Shown: piece after piece, positions 54,256 through 64,000 of the stretch
Layout: each line of letters starts with the position of its first letter
How positions within the stretch are numbered: position 1 is the first letter of the stretch
NCBI GenBank assembly: GCA_002155105.1
Contig: MUZD01000010.1
Span: 62,001-126,000, forward strand
Direction of reading: 5' to 3'
Source of the DNA: Sedimentibacter sp. SX930
GTDB taxonomy: Bacteria > Bacillota > Bacilli > Lactobacillales > Aerococcaceae
DNA length: 64,000 bases
Program-made: the position numbers and the translations under genes
Notes under the pieces: generated by a model
The model's database searches: none
What the model saw: only the letters and a program-made list of their open reading frames with translations
Told to the model about the DNA's origin: nothing

Positions 54256-54303
54256 TCTTGAAGAGAGAATGTTTCCATATTAAACAAAAATGGGGCGATG
54301 ACG

Positions 54304-54582
54304 ATGAACGTGTTGGCTGTGGAACTGTCTATGCGGCTTTTTGATTCCAATTCTCTGAAGGACAAGCGCAGCGTTGTGAAAAGCATCCTTGCCAAGATGC
54401 ATCAACGGTACAATGTCAGCATTGCGGAAGTATCGGCACAGGATATGTTGAACCAGGCCGTCATCGGATTGGCGGTTGTCAACAGCTCCCGGGTCCTATG
54501 CCAACAAATCGTGGATAAAATCATTGAGGAAATTGAATCGAACTATCCGGTGGAAATCTACCAAATCAACGAAGTCGAATAA
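54304..54582 (+). CDS. DUF503 (YlxP-like) protein
   Basis: Small protein of 92 residues matching the DUF503 family: LSMRLFDSNSLKDKRSVVKSILAKMHQRYNVS, then AVIGLAVVNSSRVLCQQIVDKI. Family members are short, and their role, perhaps linked to translation or ribosome assembly, is not firm. ATG at 54304 sits 8 bp after GGGG; an ATG two codons earlier is too close. It stands alone here. Confidence 0.88.
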   Translation: MNVLAVELSMRLFDSNSLKDKRSVVKSILAKMHQRYNVSIAEVSAQDMLNQAVIGLAVVNSSRVLCQQIVDKIIEEIESNYPVEIYQINEVE

Positions 54583-54591
54583 GAAGCTGAA

Positions 54592-54644
54592 GGAGCTGTA
54601 TCAGAACCGGAATAGGATTTTCTGGTTTTGATACAGCCCTTTTT
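54592..54644 (+). terminator. Terminator after DUF503 gene
   Basis: GGAGCTGTATCA-AACC pairs with GGTT-TGATACAGC and is followed by TTTTT. Confidence 0.8.
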
Positions 54645-54675
54645 AATTCAATCCCTATTTTATTTCTTGTAGCAT

Positions 54676-54866
54676 CCTGGATGTCCGATTTATCTGGATT
54701 ATCGGACAACGAACGGATCTGACGAACCCTGGTTGTCCGATTCAATCGAATTATCGGACAACGAATGCATCGTACGAGCTCTGGATGTCCGATTCATTCG
54801 GAATATCGGACAACGAACGCATCGTACGAGCTCTGGATGTCCGATTCATCTGGATTATCGGACATC
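54676..54866. repeat. Four-unit 52-bp tandem palindromic array
   Basis: TGTCCGAT begins at 54682, 54734, 54786 and 54838, an exact 52-bp period. Each unit has TGTCCGAT-N11-ATCGGACA, a 27-bp inverted repeat, followed by a conserved linker such as ACGAACGCATCGTACGAGCT. The last unit is truncated after the palindrome. It occupies the gap between two convergent genes; I see no gene in it. Confidence 0.85.
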
Positions 54867-54897
54867 TCGCGCTCCCGTTAGGGCTGCTGCCCGCAAA

Positions 54898-54930
54898 GAA
54901 TGGGCTGTCTACGTATGAGACAGCCCATTG
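54898..54930. terminator. Hairpin at the end of the acetyltransferase gene
   Basis: AATGGGCTGTCT pairs with AGACAGCCCATT around a 7-nt loop. There is no real T-run on either side. Confidence 0.55.
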
Positions 54931-54935
54931 GTCGG

Positions 54936-55697
54936 TTATTTGAAGACTTTAAGGAGCTCGTAGCGGAAAGAAATGTATGTGTAATTTTGGCGATTGTACA
55001 TCTCGCGCGCCGTATCCGCTGCATCAGCCACCAAAAGGACGGTCTTCCCGTCGGCATGCTCCATCACGAATTGTTGCAGCGCCGTTCCGATCCCTTTGCA
55101 CCGGGAATCTATGGCGACATAGAAATTATCTATTTCAATGCTGTCCTCTTTCAGATAAAGGTCGATGGAACCGACCGCTTCATCAGAGCATAGGGCCACG
55201 ATGGGACGGAAGGCCGGATTTTCGAATTTAGCTTGGGTGTAGGGTTGCTTCTGTTTCGCGAATTCCTCGCTGACTTCCTTGTCTGCCTGGGCGGATAAAG
55301 ACAGATAGGCACTGCGGTTCTCGGCGTTCACCCAGTCCACTCTGACGTCGGAAGGCGTTTCATAAATCCGCGTCGGCACAAAGGTTCCGGGAGGGGCCGC
55401 GTACAACTCCAATACATCCAGGCTGAAATCGTTCGATCCCAGATAGGAAATAATCGGCTGCGGAATTTCACAATCTTCGGGCCAAATGAATTTTATGAAA
55501 TCCTGGCCATTTTTTTGGTGCTCTGATTTCAAATAAGCTTCCGTCTCCACGAATTCAGCGAAGGTGGGGACGCGATGGAAAATCACATAATTTTCGATGT
55601 GCATGAAAAAAGCTTCTTCATTGCGATTGTGCGTGTACAGAGAGGTTTCTTTGGCTATGGACTTGCTGTGTTCGATATCCTTGAAAGAAAAGGTCAT
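54936..55697 (-). CDS. GNAT-family N-acetyltransferase with extra N-terminal domain
   Basis: 253 residues. The C-terminal half is an acetyltransferase domain: SIEIDNFYVAIDSRCKGIGTALQQF contains the acetyl-CoA loop (R-x-K-G-I-G), and the end ENYTYIS-like NRQNYTYISFRYELLKVF is typical. The N-terminal ~130 residues (FFMHIENYVIFHRVPTFAEF, ELYAAPPGTF) form an additional domain I cannot name with certainty. The ribosome site is TAAGGAGTCCAAAA. The acceptor substrate is unknown. Confidence 0.82.
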   Translation of the reverse strand: MTFSFKDIEHSKSIAKETSLYTHNRNEEAFFMHIENYVIFHRVPTFAEFVETEAYLKSEHQKNGQDFIKFIWPEDCEIPQPIISYLGSNDFSLDVLELYAAPPGTFVPTRIYETPSDVRVDWVNAENRSAYLSLSAQADKEVSEEFAKQKQPYTQAKFENPAFRPIVALCSDEAVGSIDLYLKEDSIEIDNFYVAIDSRCKGIGTALQQFVMEHADGKTVLLVADAADTAREMYNRQNYTYISFRYELLKVFK

Positions 55698-55893
55698 TTT
55701 TGGACTCCTTAAAAAGAAAAATTGATGCAGGCTTCAAGATATGATAGCATAGGAAAGGAATTTGTTACAATAAGCCGAAACAGGATAAGCGGCGGAATCG
55801 CTGGAAACACATGCCAAAAGCAGCGGCGTGTGCTCCGCGTTCGACCATTATCAAGTGTTTGCGCTTGTGTTTTTTAATAGATAGGAGATATAA

Positions 55894-56931
55894 ATGAGAG
55901 ATTATCAAAAATTGTACGAGAACATAAAGGCTTTTCATAAATTGAAACCTTGGGACAAAATGAAAGACACGGACGTCGTCGGAATCAAATATTCCGATCG
56001 CAAGGAGCCTGTATTCTTTGCTTTGGATGGGCTGGATGAGGACAGCATCGGATTGAGTGTGTTCAGGGATGTTTCGGAATACATCCTCTATTTGGATCTG
56101 CTGGAGTCGGAGTTCACGGAAGCGGATGGCATCGGGGAATACACCGAAAAGCTGAAGAACATCAGACTTGAATTCGTCGACCGAAGCAAACTGGAAGAAA
56201 TCGACTATAACCGCATCCGCACAACGGATGTCAAATTCCGCGGCAAGAAAGCTTGGCCGGAACTGCTGGATTTTACGCCAGGCTTTGTTCCTTGGTCGGC
56301 TACCGAAGAGGACATCGCTCTTTTTGAGCGGGTACTGGAGAGCTTTTTGGAAATGTTCCCCACCTACAGCAAACTGGACTTTGACAAGTCCTTTGCGGCA
56401 GATGACGTTCCGACTCGCTACTATTACCAAGCAGGAACAAAGGACAGCGTTTGGAAATTGAAAGAAGAACATATCCTCGCGTTCCTGACTGGCGGCGAAT
56501 TGACGAAAGGCCCATACGATCTGATGCTTTCCCAGTTCGAAATCCGTCGTCTGATGATGGAGAAGAAAACGTTCTTAAGAAACACCTTCGAAGTAGATTT
56601 GTTCTATTTACCGCAACCAATCACCTTCAAAGAAGGGGAACGGCCGCGTTTTGTGAAGATGATGGCCATCGCGGATAAGAAATCAGGGGAAGTTCTTCTG
56701 GCTACAGTGCTGACTTCCGATAAATCACGCGATATCCAATTCGAACTGTACAAATACCTGTTTGAAGCGAAAGTCTTCCCTGCAAAAATCGAGATGCGCG
56801 GCGACAGCGTGTTGGAAACCTACGAAATGTTGGTTCCCTTGTTGGATGAGCTGGACATCGCACACAGCGAAAAGAGCAAACTGCGAAAAATCGAGGCATT
56901 CCGCAAAAGCCTTGCGGAAGATATCTTCTAA
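55894..56931 (+). CDS. Uncharacterised two-domain protein (DUF7309/DUF6930-like)
   Basis: 345 residues, soluble, acidic, no signal peptide. The N-terminal part MRDYQKLYENIKAFHKLKPW with DVVGIKYSDRKEPVFFALDG, and the C-terminal part GEVLLATVLTSDKSRDIQF with PAKIEMRGDSVLETYEMLVPLL, recall the DUF7309 and DUF6930 families from memory, so treat the names as tentative. The ribosome site is ATAGGAGATATAA. It is a single gene, with a degenerate RpiR-like element and a strong terminator right after it. The function is unknown. Confidence 0.75.
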   Translation: MRDYQKLYENIKAFHKLKPWDKMKDTDVVGIKYSDRKEPVFFALDGLDEDSIGLSVFRDVSEYILYLDLLESEFTEADGIGEYTEKLKNIRLEFVDRSKLEEIDYNRIRTTDVKFRGKKAWPELLDFTPGFVPWSATEEDIALFERVLESFLEMFPTYSKLDFDKSFAADDVPTRYYYQAGTKDSVWKLKEEHILAFLTGGELTKGPYDLMLSQFEIRRLMMEKKTFLRNTFEVDLFYLPQPITFKEGERPRFVKMMAIADKKSGEVLLATVLTSDKSRDIQFELYKYLFEAKVFPAKIEMRGDSVLETYEMLVPLLDELDIAHSEKSKLRKIEAFRKSLAEDIF

Positions 56932-56932
56932 T

Positions 56933-56956
56933 GAAACAGCCCGTTTTTCTGAAATA
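56933..56956 (+). promoter_or_regulatory. Degenerate RpiR-like element
   Basis: TGAAACAG....GTTTTTCTGAAAT resembles the elements at 42547 and 57877, but with a shorter centre. It lies upstream of the RpiR gene, before a terminator, so it may be a relic or an upstream site. Confidence 0.35.
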
Positions 56957-56964
56957 AGCATCAT

Positions 56965-57017
56965 AAAAAACAAAACAATTTTGCGTTCCGTAAAATTGTT
57001 TTGTTTTTTGTTTTTTT
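56965..57017 (+). terminator. Strong terminator before the RpiR gene
   Basis: AAAACAAAACAATTTT pairs with AAAATTGTTTTGTTTT, with a long T-rich tail. The A-rich 5' side could also serve the other strand. Confidence 0.85.
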
Positions 57018-57107
57018 CAAAATAAATGGTAAAATGGTTAAGAAGAAAAGACAACGAACTAATGCACGCCTCAGAGCTTATTTTGTTCCAGATAAAGGGG
57101 TTTTTAT

Positions 57108-57863
57108 GTGTTCAACCAAGAAAATGTGAAGTTATTGACGAATACAGAGTTAAAGGTATACGAATACATCGTGCAGCATGCCCAAAAAGTCATCCGTATG
57201 AGTGTTCGTGAGATCGCATCCGAGACCCATGTATCGCCGGCGACGGTTACGCGGACAATCAGCAAGTTGGGTTTCGAAAATATCTGGGAGTGCAAATTGC
57301 ATCTGAAGGAAATGGATAACCGCAAACACAATAAGAAGGTGTTTGAAACTTCCGAAATCGTTGAAGAGTTTTTCAGTCGTTCCATGCAATCCGAATATGA
57401 GGAAAAAATCCACTCCGCAGTTGAGTTGATAGCAAATTCCGACGTTGCCGTTTTCTTTGGCATCGGCACGTCTGGATTGGTTGCTGCCTATGCATCCCGA
57501 CAGTTTTCAAACCTGGGTCAAAGCACCTTCCATATCCAAGACCCCTATTATCCATTCCATTTGATCAGCAGACAATATACAAACACAGTAGCGATTGTTT
57601 GTTCCGTTTCCGGAGAAACAGAAATCATGTTAAGAAAAGTGGGCGATTTGAAGAGTCTGGGGAGCAAAATCATCAGCATCACAAATTCCTCCACCAATTC
57701 ATTGGCAAGGCAATCAGATATCAACCTCGCTTATCACCTGACTCCTGAATATGTCGATGAAGAGGTAAACGTGACTTCCCAATTACCGGCCGTGTTTTTG
57801 ATTGAAACACTGGCAAGACGCAATTATAACTACATGCAACAAATGCATAACAACAAGCTATAG
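57108..57863 (+). CDS. RpiR/MurR-family regulator of PTS locus 3
   Basis: Regulator of 251 residues. GTG at 57108 follows AAAGGGGTTTTTAT. The N-terminal RpiR helix-turn-helix is MSVREIASETHVSPATVTRTISKLGFENI. A SIS sugar-phosphate domain follows at about 95-230 (VAVFFGIGTSGLVAAYASRQF, AIVCSVSGETEIML, IISITNSSTNSLARQSDI). It should sense a phosphorylated sugar. It precedes GH1-IIC-IIB-IIA-GH1, and the 27-bp element in between is a good target site. Confidence 0.92.
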   Translation: MFNQENVKLLTNTELKVYEYIVQHAQKVIRMSVREIASETHVSPATVTRTISKLGFENIWECKLHLKEMDNRKHNKKVFETSEIVEEFFSRSMQSEYEEKIHSAVELIANSDVAVFFGIGTSGLVAAYASRQFSNLGQSTFHIQDPYYPFHLISRQYTNTVAIVCSVSGETEIMLRKVGDLKSLGSKIISITNSSTNSLARQSDINLAYHLTPEYVDEEVNVTSQLPAVFLIETLARRNYNYMQQMHNNKL

Positions 57864-57876
57864 CAGAGCCCTGAAT

Positions 57877-57903
57877 TGAAACAAATCGTTTCTTTTCTGA
57901 AAC
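57877..57903 (+). promoter_or_regulatory. RpiR-type operator candidate before GH1 (locus 3)
   Basis: A 27-bp element starting TGAAACAAA and ending TTTCTGAAAC, 45 bp upstream of the -35 box. 24 of 27 bases are shared with 42547-42573 before the GH4 gene. Confidence 0.65.
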
Positions 57904-57947
57904 AGCATTCCAAAAGCTGATTATTGTTCCTTTAATGCATGTAACTG

Positions 57948-57975
57948 TTTACATTTCGTTCACAAACTCTATAAT
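57948..57975 (+). promoter_or_regulatory. Promoter of PTS locus 3
   Basis: TTTACA (57948-57953), a 16-bp spacer and TATAAT (57970-57975). A leader of about 140 nt follows. Confidence 0.65.
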
Positions 57976-58059
57976 AAACTTATATTGAAAAACAGAAAGC
58001 GCATTCGCAATCTGGAAACGAATCTTTTTGAAAAGAAGAGAGTTCGCTTTTGAAAATCA

Positions 58060-58073
58060 TGTAACCGCTTTAA
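58060..58073. promoter_or_regulatory. cre site in the leader of PTS locus 3
   Basis: TGTAACCGCTTTAA matches the cre consensus in 13 of 14 positions. About 85 bp downstream of the -10 it would act as a CcpA road-block. Confidence 0.65.
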
Positions 58074-58104
58074 GGTAGTCGGCTTCCTGAGTGGAAATCG
58101 ATAG

Positions 58105-59520
<1,416 letters not shown>

Positions 59521-59716
59521 AGGTAGAAAGCAAGAATAGTTTTTCGCACCATCCATTGTTGATAAAGAACAGCGGCAAGTGAATGCGGAAAACGAAGGCC
59601 CATTGTTCTGAGACTGACTGGCAGAATCCGGACAAGCAATCATATCAATTTATTTTACTGTTTTCGAAGACGGCACGCTGTCTTCACAAGTGTTCCTAAC
59701 AGAGGAGGATTTTATT

Positions 59717-61027
59717 ATGGATAAATTCTTAGAATTTTTAGAAGGAAAATTGGGTCCTATAGCGTATAAATTAAATGCAAACCGTTACTTATCGGCAATT
59801 AAAGAAGGTTTCTTCGGAGCGATGTCACTATTGATCATCGGTTCCATGTTCCTATTAGTTGCTAACTTACCAATTCCAGGATACGCTGATTTCATGGCAG
59901 GTGTTTTCGGCGCTGACTGGACACAATTCTTCATGGTTCCATTCGATATGACCATGAACATCATGACAATCTTCGTTATGATCGGGATGGCGAAAGATTT
60001 ATGCAAAACCTATGGAATTGATGATGTAGCAGGGATTATTTATGCGCTTGTTGGATTCCTTATTTTGACACCGTCAATCTTAAGCACCGATAATGCAGCA
60101 GGAATCCCAATGGGAAACTTGAGTGCTAGCGGATTGTTCTTAGGTATGATGAGTACTGTTTTGGCAGTTGAAATTGTACGTTTCGTTTTGGGCAGAGGAT
60201 GGACAATCAAAATGCCAGATTCGGTTCCTGCAAACGTTGCGAGATCATTTGATGCCTTAATACCTGGCTTGTTTGTTATCTTGGTATTCGATATTTTGAA
60301 ATTGATTTTTGCTATGACATCATTTGAAACAGCCCAAGCATTCATTTTTGAAATTATTCAAGCACCATTGACTAGTATTGGTGCCACGTTACCAGCGACA
60401 ATCCTTGTAGTCATCTTAGAAACACTATTGTTCTCATTCGGCTTGCATGGTCCAAATATCTTGGGTGCGGTAATGAACCCAATTTGGTTGACACTGACTG
60501 CTGAAAATGCTAGTGCATATGCAGCAGGAGAAGTATTACCAAACATCGTCAATGCTCAATTCTATGCAAATTTCATTAAAATTGGTGGTGCTGGAGCAAC
60601 TTTTGGACTAGCGTTATTGTGTTTATTCGTTGCAAAATCGAGCCAATTCAAAACGTTGGGTAAGTTAGCAATCGGACCCGCAATATTTAACATCAACGAA
60701 CCGTTGATCTTTGGTATGCCAATCGTATTGAATCCTATCTTGATGATTCCATTCATTTTGTCACCGGTAGTCATGACTACCTTAACGTATATCTTGATGA
60801 ACATTGGCTTGATTCCACTTACAAATGGGGTAAACATACCTTGGACTACACCACCAATTATTTCTGGATTCCTTATAAGCGGCTGGCAAGGTGCTGTATG
60901 GCAAGTAATCGAAATGGGCTTAAGTGCTTTAATCTTCTACCCATTCTTCAAATTGGAAGATAACAAAGCTTACCAAATCGAAATGGGTCAAATCGAAGCT
61001 GATGAATCAGGCAACGTAGTAGCATAA
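59717..61027 (+). CDS. celB: PTS cellobiose/lichenan-type IIC permease (locus 3)
   Basis: Membrane permease of 436 residues with about ten helices. Signatures are LFSFGLHGPNILGAVMNPIW and FNINEPLIFGMPIVLNP. ATG at 59717 follows AGAGGAGGATTTTATT; nine open codons upstream are ignored. The only permease here with its own IIB and IIA downstream. The gene is visibly AT-richer than its neighbours: two sampled 60-base blocks (60301, 60601) have 17 and 23 G+C, against 33 in a block at 61921. Confidence 0.95.
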   Translation: MDKFLEFLEGKLGPIAYKLNANRYLSAIKEGFFGAMSLLIIGSMFLLVANLPIPGYADFMAGVFGADWTQFFMVPFDMTMNIMTIFVMIGMAKDLCKTYGIDDVAGIIYALVGFLILTPSILSTDNAAGIPMGNLSASGLFLGMMSTVLAVEIVRFVLGRGWTIKMPDSVPANVARSFDALIPGLFVILVFDILKLIFAMTSFETAQAFIFEIIQAPLTSIGATLPATILVVILETLLFSFGLHGPNILGAVMNPIWLTLTAENASAYAAGEVLPNIVNAQFYANFIKIGGAGATFGLALLCLFVAKSSQFKTLGKLAIGPAIFNINEPLIFGMPIVLNPILMIPFILSPVVMTTLTYILMNIGLIPLTNGVNIPWTTPPIISGFLISGWQGAVWQVIEMGLSALIFYPFFKLEDNKAYQIEMGQIEADESGNVVA

Positions 61028-61093
61028 TCATATAACGTCAAAATGAGCCCCTTTCATAGGGGCTCAAATTAGATATAAGGATGGGGAAATATT

Positions 61094-61414
61094 ATGGCAG
61101 ACAAAACAATCATGTTAGTATGTGCAGCTGGGATGAGCACCAGCTTACTTGTATCAAAAATGCAAAAAGCGGCGGTGGCACAAGGATTGGACGCTGATAT
61201 TTTCGCAGTATCCGCTTCAGAAGCAGACGCACATTTGGCTAAGCAAAAAATCGACGTCCTGATGTTGGGACCTCAAGTCAAATACATGAAGAAACAATTC
61301 GAAGATAAAGTTGCCGGCACTGACACAAAAATGGATGTCATCAACATGCAGGACTACGGCATGATGAACGGCGAAAAAGTATTGAAAACAGCTCTTACTT
61401 TAATGGGCGAATAA
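61094..61414 (+). CDS. celA: PTS cellobiose-type IIB (first copy)
   Basis: Cytoplasmic phosphocarrier of 106 residues. The P-loop-like active site MLVCAAGMSTSLLV carries the phosphorylated Cys10. It accepts phosphate from IIA and transfers it to the sugar in IIC. It is 66 bp after IIC and 25 bp before IIA. A copy differing at two residues is at 63439-63759. Confidence 0.96.
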   Translation: MADKTIMLVCAAGMSTSLLVSKMQKAAVAQGLDADIFAVSASEADAHLAKQKIDVLMLGPQVKYMKKQFEDKVAGTDTKMDVINMQDYGMMNGEKVLKTALTLMGE

Positions 61415-61439
61415 TAACAACACTGAAGGAGTAACTCTA

Positions 61440-61757
61440 ATGGCAGAACCAAAAAACCTGGATGTCATCATGCAGTTGATCATGCATGGGGGCGATGCAA
61501 AAGGAAATGCGATTGAAGCGATCGAAGCGGCAAAAGCAGGAGACTTTGCATTAGCAAACGAAAAAATCAGTGAATCGGAAAAAGCATTGGTGGAAGCCCA
61601 CCATGCGCAGACCGGTCTGTTGACACAAGAAGCATCAGGCGATGCAGTGGAATTGTCCTTATTGATGGTCCACGGACAAGATCACTTGATGACGTCCATC
61701 GCATTCAAAGACTTGGCGAAAGAAATCGTCGAAATCTATGAGAAAATCGCAAAATAG
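61440..61757 (+). CDS. celC: PTS lactose/cellobiose-type IIA (first copy)
   Basis: Trimeric helical phosphocarrier of 105 residues. The phosphorylation His is in LVEAHHAQTGLLTQEA; the C-terminal helix contains MVHGQDHLMTSIAFKDLA. It passes phosphate from HPr to IIB. The ribosome site is GAAGGAGTAACTCTA. A second copy starts at 63785 and is nearly identical over the visible part. Confidence 0.96.
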   Translation: MAEPKNLDVIMQLIMHGGDAKGNAIEAIEAAKAGDFALANEKISESEKALVEAHHAQTGLLTQEASGDAVELSLLMVHGQDHLMTSIAFKDLAKEIVEIYEKIAK

Positions 61758-61778
61758 TCACTGATCACCAAACATAGA

Positions 61779-61817
61779 TGGACCATAAATCGCTCATATG
61801 ATTTATGGTCCATTTTG
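61779..61817 (+). terminator. Hairpin between IIA and the second GH1
   Basis: TGGACCATAAAT pairs with ATTTATGGTCCA, followed by a short T-run. It may attenuate rather than stop transcription into the following GH1 gene. Confidence 0.7.
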
Positions 61818-61826
61818 CATTTTTAA

Positions 61827-63299
<1,473 letters not shown>

Positions 63300-63337
63300 G
63301 GTCTTGCCTTCGCGGAAGCAAAAAGAAAGCGATTTGC

Positions 63338-63397
63338 TGAAAACGTTTGTAAAATTATGTAAGTGCTTGCGACAAACGCTATCATGTGTGTTATAAT
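63338..63397 (+). promoter_or_regulatory. Promoter with cre-like sites before the second IIB-IIA pair
   Basis: TATAAT at 63392-63397; possible -35 TTGCGA (19-bp spacer) or GCGACA (17 bp). TGAAAACGTTTGTA (63338-63351, 12 of 14) and GACAAACGCTATCA (63371-63384, 11 of 14) resemble cre; the second lies inside the promoter. Confidence 0.55.
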
Positions 63398-63438
63398 AAT
63401 TGCATATTAAATTATATTTATGGATGGAGAGAATGAAT

Positions 63439-63759
63439 ATGGCAGATAAAACAATCATGTTAGTATGTGCAGCTGGAATGAGCACCAGCTTACTTGTGTC
63501 AAAAATGCAAAAAGCGGCGGTGGCACAAGGATTGGACGCTGATATTTTCGCAGTATCCGCTTCAGAAGCAGATGCGCACTTGGCTAAGAAAAAAATCGAC
63601 GTCCTGATGTTGGGACCTCAAGTTAAATACATGAAAAAACAATTCGAAGATAAAGTTGCCGGCACTGACACAAAAATGGATGTCATCAACATGCAGGACT
63701 ACGGCATGATGAACGGCGAAAAAGTATTGAAAACAGCTCTTACTTTGCTGGGCGAATAA
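63439..63759 (+). CDS. celA: PTS cellobiose-type IIB (second copy)
   Basis: 106 residues, almost identical to the protein at 61094-61414: Lys replaces Gln near residue 51 and Leu replaces Met near the end. The nucleotide sequence is also almost the same, with scattered silent changes. ATG at 63439 is 9 bp after GGAGAG; two upstream in-frame ATGs are less suitable. The active-site Cys is kept. It has its own promoter with cre-like sites. Confidence 0.94.
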   Translation: MADKTIMLVCAAGMSTSLLVSKMQKAAVAQGLDADIFAVSASEADAHLAKKKIDVLMLGPQVKYMKKQFEDKVAGTDTKMDVINMQDYGMMNGEKVLKTALTLLGE

Positions 63760-63784
63760 TTAAGAAGACTAAGGAGTTTATAAC

Positions 63785-64000
63785 ATGGCAGAACCAAAAA
63801 ACCTGGATGTCATCATGCAGTTGATCATGCATGGGGGCGATGCAAAAGGAAATGCGATTGAAGCGATCGAAGCGGCAAAAGCAGGAGACTTTGCATTAGC
63901 AAACGAAAAAATCGGCGAATCGGAAAAAGCATTGGTGGAAGCCCACCATGCGCAAACCGGTCTGTTGACACAAGAAGCATCAGGCGATGCAGTGGAACTG
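63785..64000 (+). CDS. celC: PTS lactose/cellobiose-type IIA (second copy), 3' partial
   Basis: The first 72 codons are visible before the window ends. They differ from the copy at 61440 at four bases, giving one Ser-to-Gly change (EKIGESEKA). The phosphorylation site AHHAQTGLLTQEA is intact. The 25-bp spacer to IIB differs from that of the first pair although the coding parts are conserved. Confidence 0.93.
   Translation, partial: MAEPKNLDVIMQLIMHGGDAKGNAIEAIEAAKAGDFALANEKIGESEKALVEAHHAQTGLLTQEASGDAVEL

Noticed and set aside
54676-54866. CRISPR array
   Set aside because: The period is constant, but the linkers are as conserved as the repeats and the repeat is itself a long palindrome. No cas genes are present.
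54733-54918. 61-residue open frame across the 52-bp repeats
   Set aside because: It is a translation of the repeat array, with no ribosome site and low-complexity repeating content.

Overview
The window looks like chromosome from a moderate-GC Firmicute. Shine-Dalgarno sequences are strong (AGGAGG type), with many TTG and GTG starts. There are lipobox lipoproteins, cellobiose-type PTS permeases, GntR/LacI/RpiR sugar regulators, CcpA-type cre-like sites and hairpin-plus-T terminators. Together these point to Lactobacillales, and a Carnobacteriaceae member such as Trichococcus is my best guess. That guess is inference from protein style, not from a marker gene. No rRNA, tRNA, CRISPR array, prophage or intact insertion sequence is visible.

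Layout. 1-4400: end of a VOC protein, then beta-glucoside PTS locus 1 (IIC, GH1, GntR). 4450-6700: aldo/keto reductase and EamA transporter. 6758-13444: LacI regulator and a galacto-oligosaccharide operon (lipoprotein, two permeases, GH42 beta-galactosidase). 13566-20534: galM, ROK fructokinase, manA, then PTS locus 2 on the minus strand (GH1, IIC, GntR). 20724-25335: Gfo/Idh/MocA oxidoreductase, MATE transporter, transketolase. 25406-39252: a large arabinan/arabinoside cluster with a divergent ArsR-type regulator, two GH51, two GH43, GH127, GH27, an ABC importer and several small unknown proteins. 39423-46839: aroD, two aldo/keto reductases, a GH4 6-phospho-beta-glucosidase, DegV with a DUF1836 protein, and histidinol phosphatase. 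46990-53929: a compact histidine operon hisZGDCBHAFI(E). 53930-57000: structured repeats, DUF503, a GNAT acetyltransferase and an uncharacterised protein. 57108-64000: PTS locus 3 (RpiR, GH1, IIC, IIB, IIA, GH1) with a second, nearly identical IIB-IIA pair running off the end.

How it works together. The genes describe a plant-polysaccharide scavenger. Three beta-glucoside PTS loci import phosphorylated disaccharides, which four GH1 enzymes and one GH4 enzyme split. Only locus 3 encodes IIA and IIB, so loci 1 and 2 probably borrow them. The two ABC importers lack an ATPase gene and probably share an MsmX-type ATPase encoded elsewhere. Arabinan is cut outside the cell by a lipoprotein GH43; oligomers are imported and trimmed by GH43, GH51, GH127 and GH27. 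Transketolase, fructokinase and mannose-6-phosphate isomerase feed the products into central metabolism.

The most unusual non-coding material is: (1) two tandem ~122-bp modules, each an approximately 98-nt imperfect hairpin whose stems differ in sequence but keep the same architecture, after the his operon; (2) a four-unit 52-bp palindromic tandem array; (3) a three-copy composite CTCCGG intergenic repeat; (4) a 27-bp element shared between the GH4 gene and the distant RpiR-GH1 locus, which suggests a split RpiR regulon.
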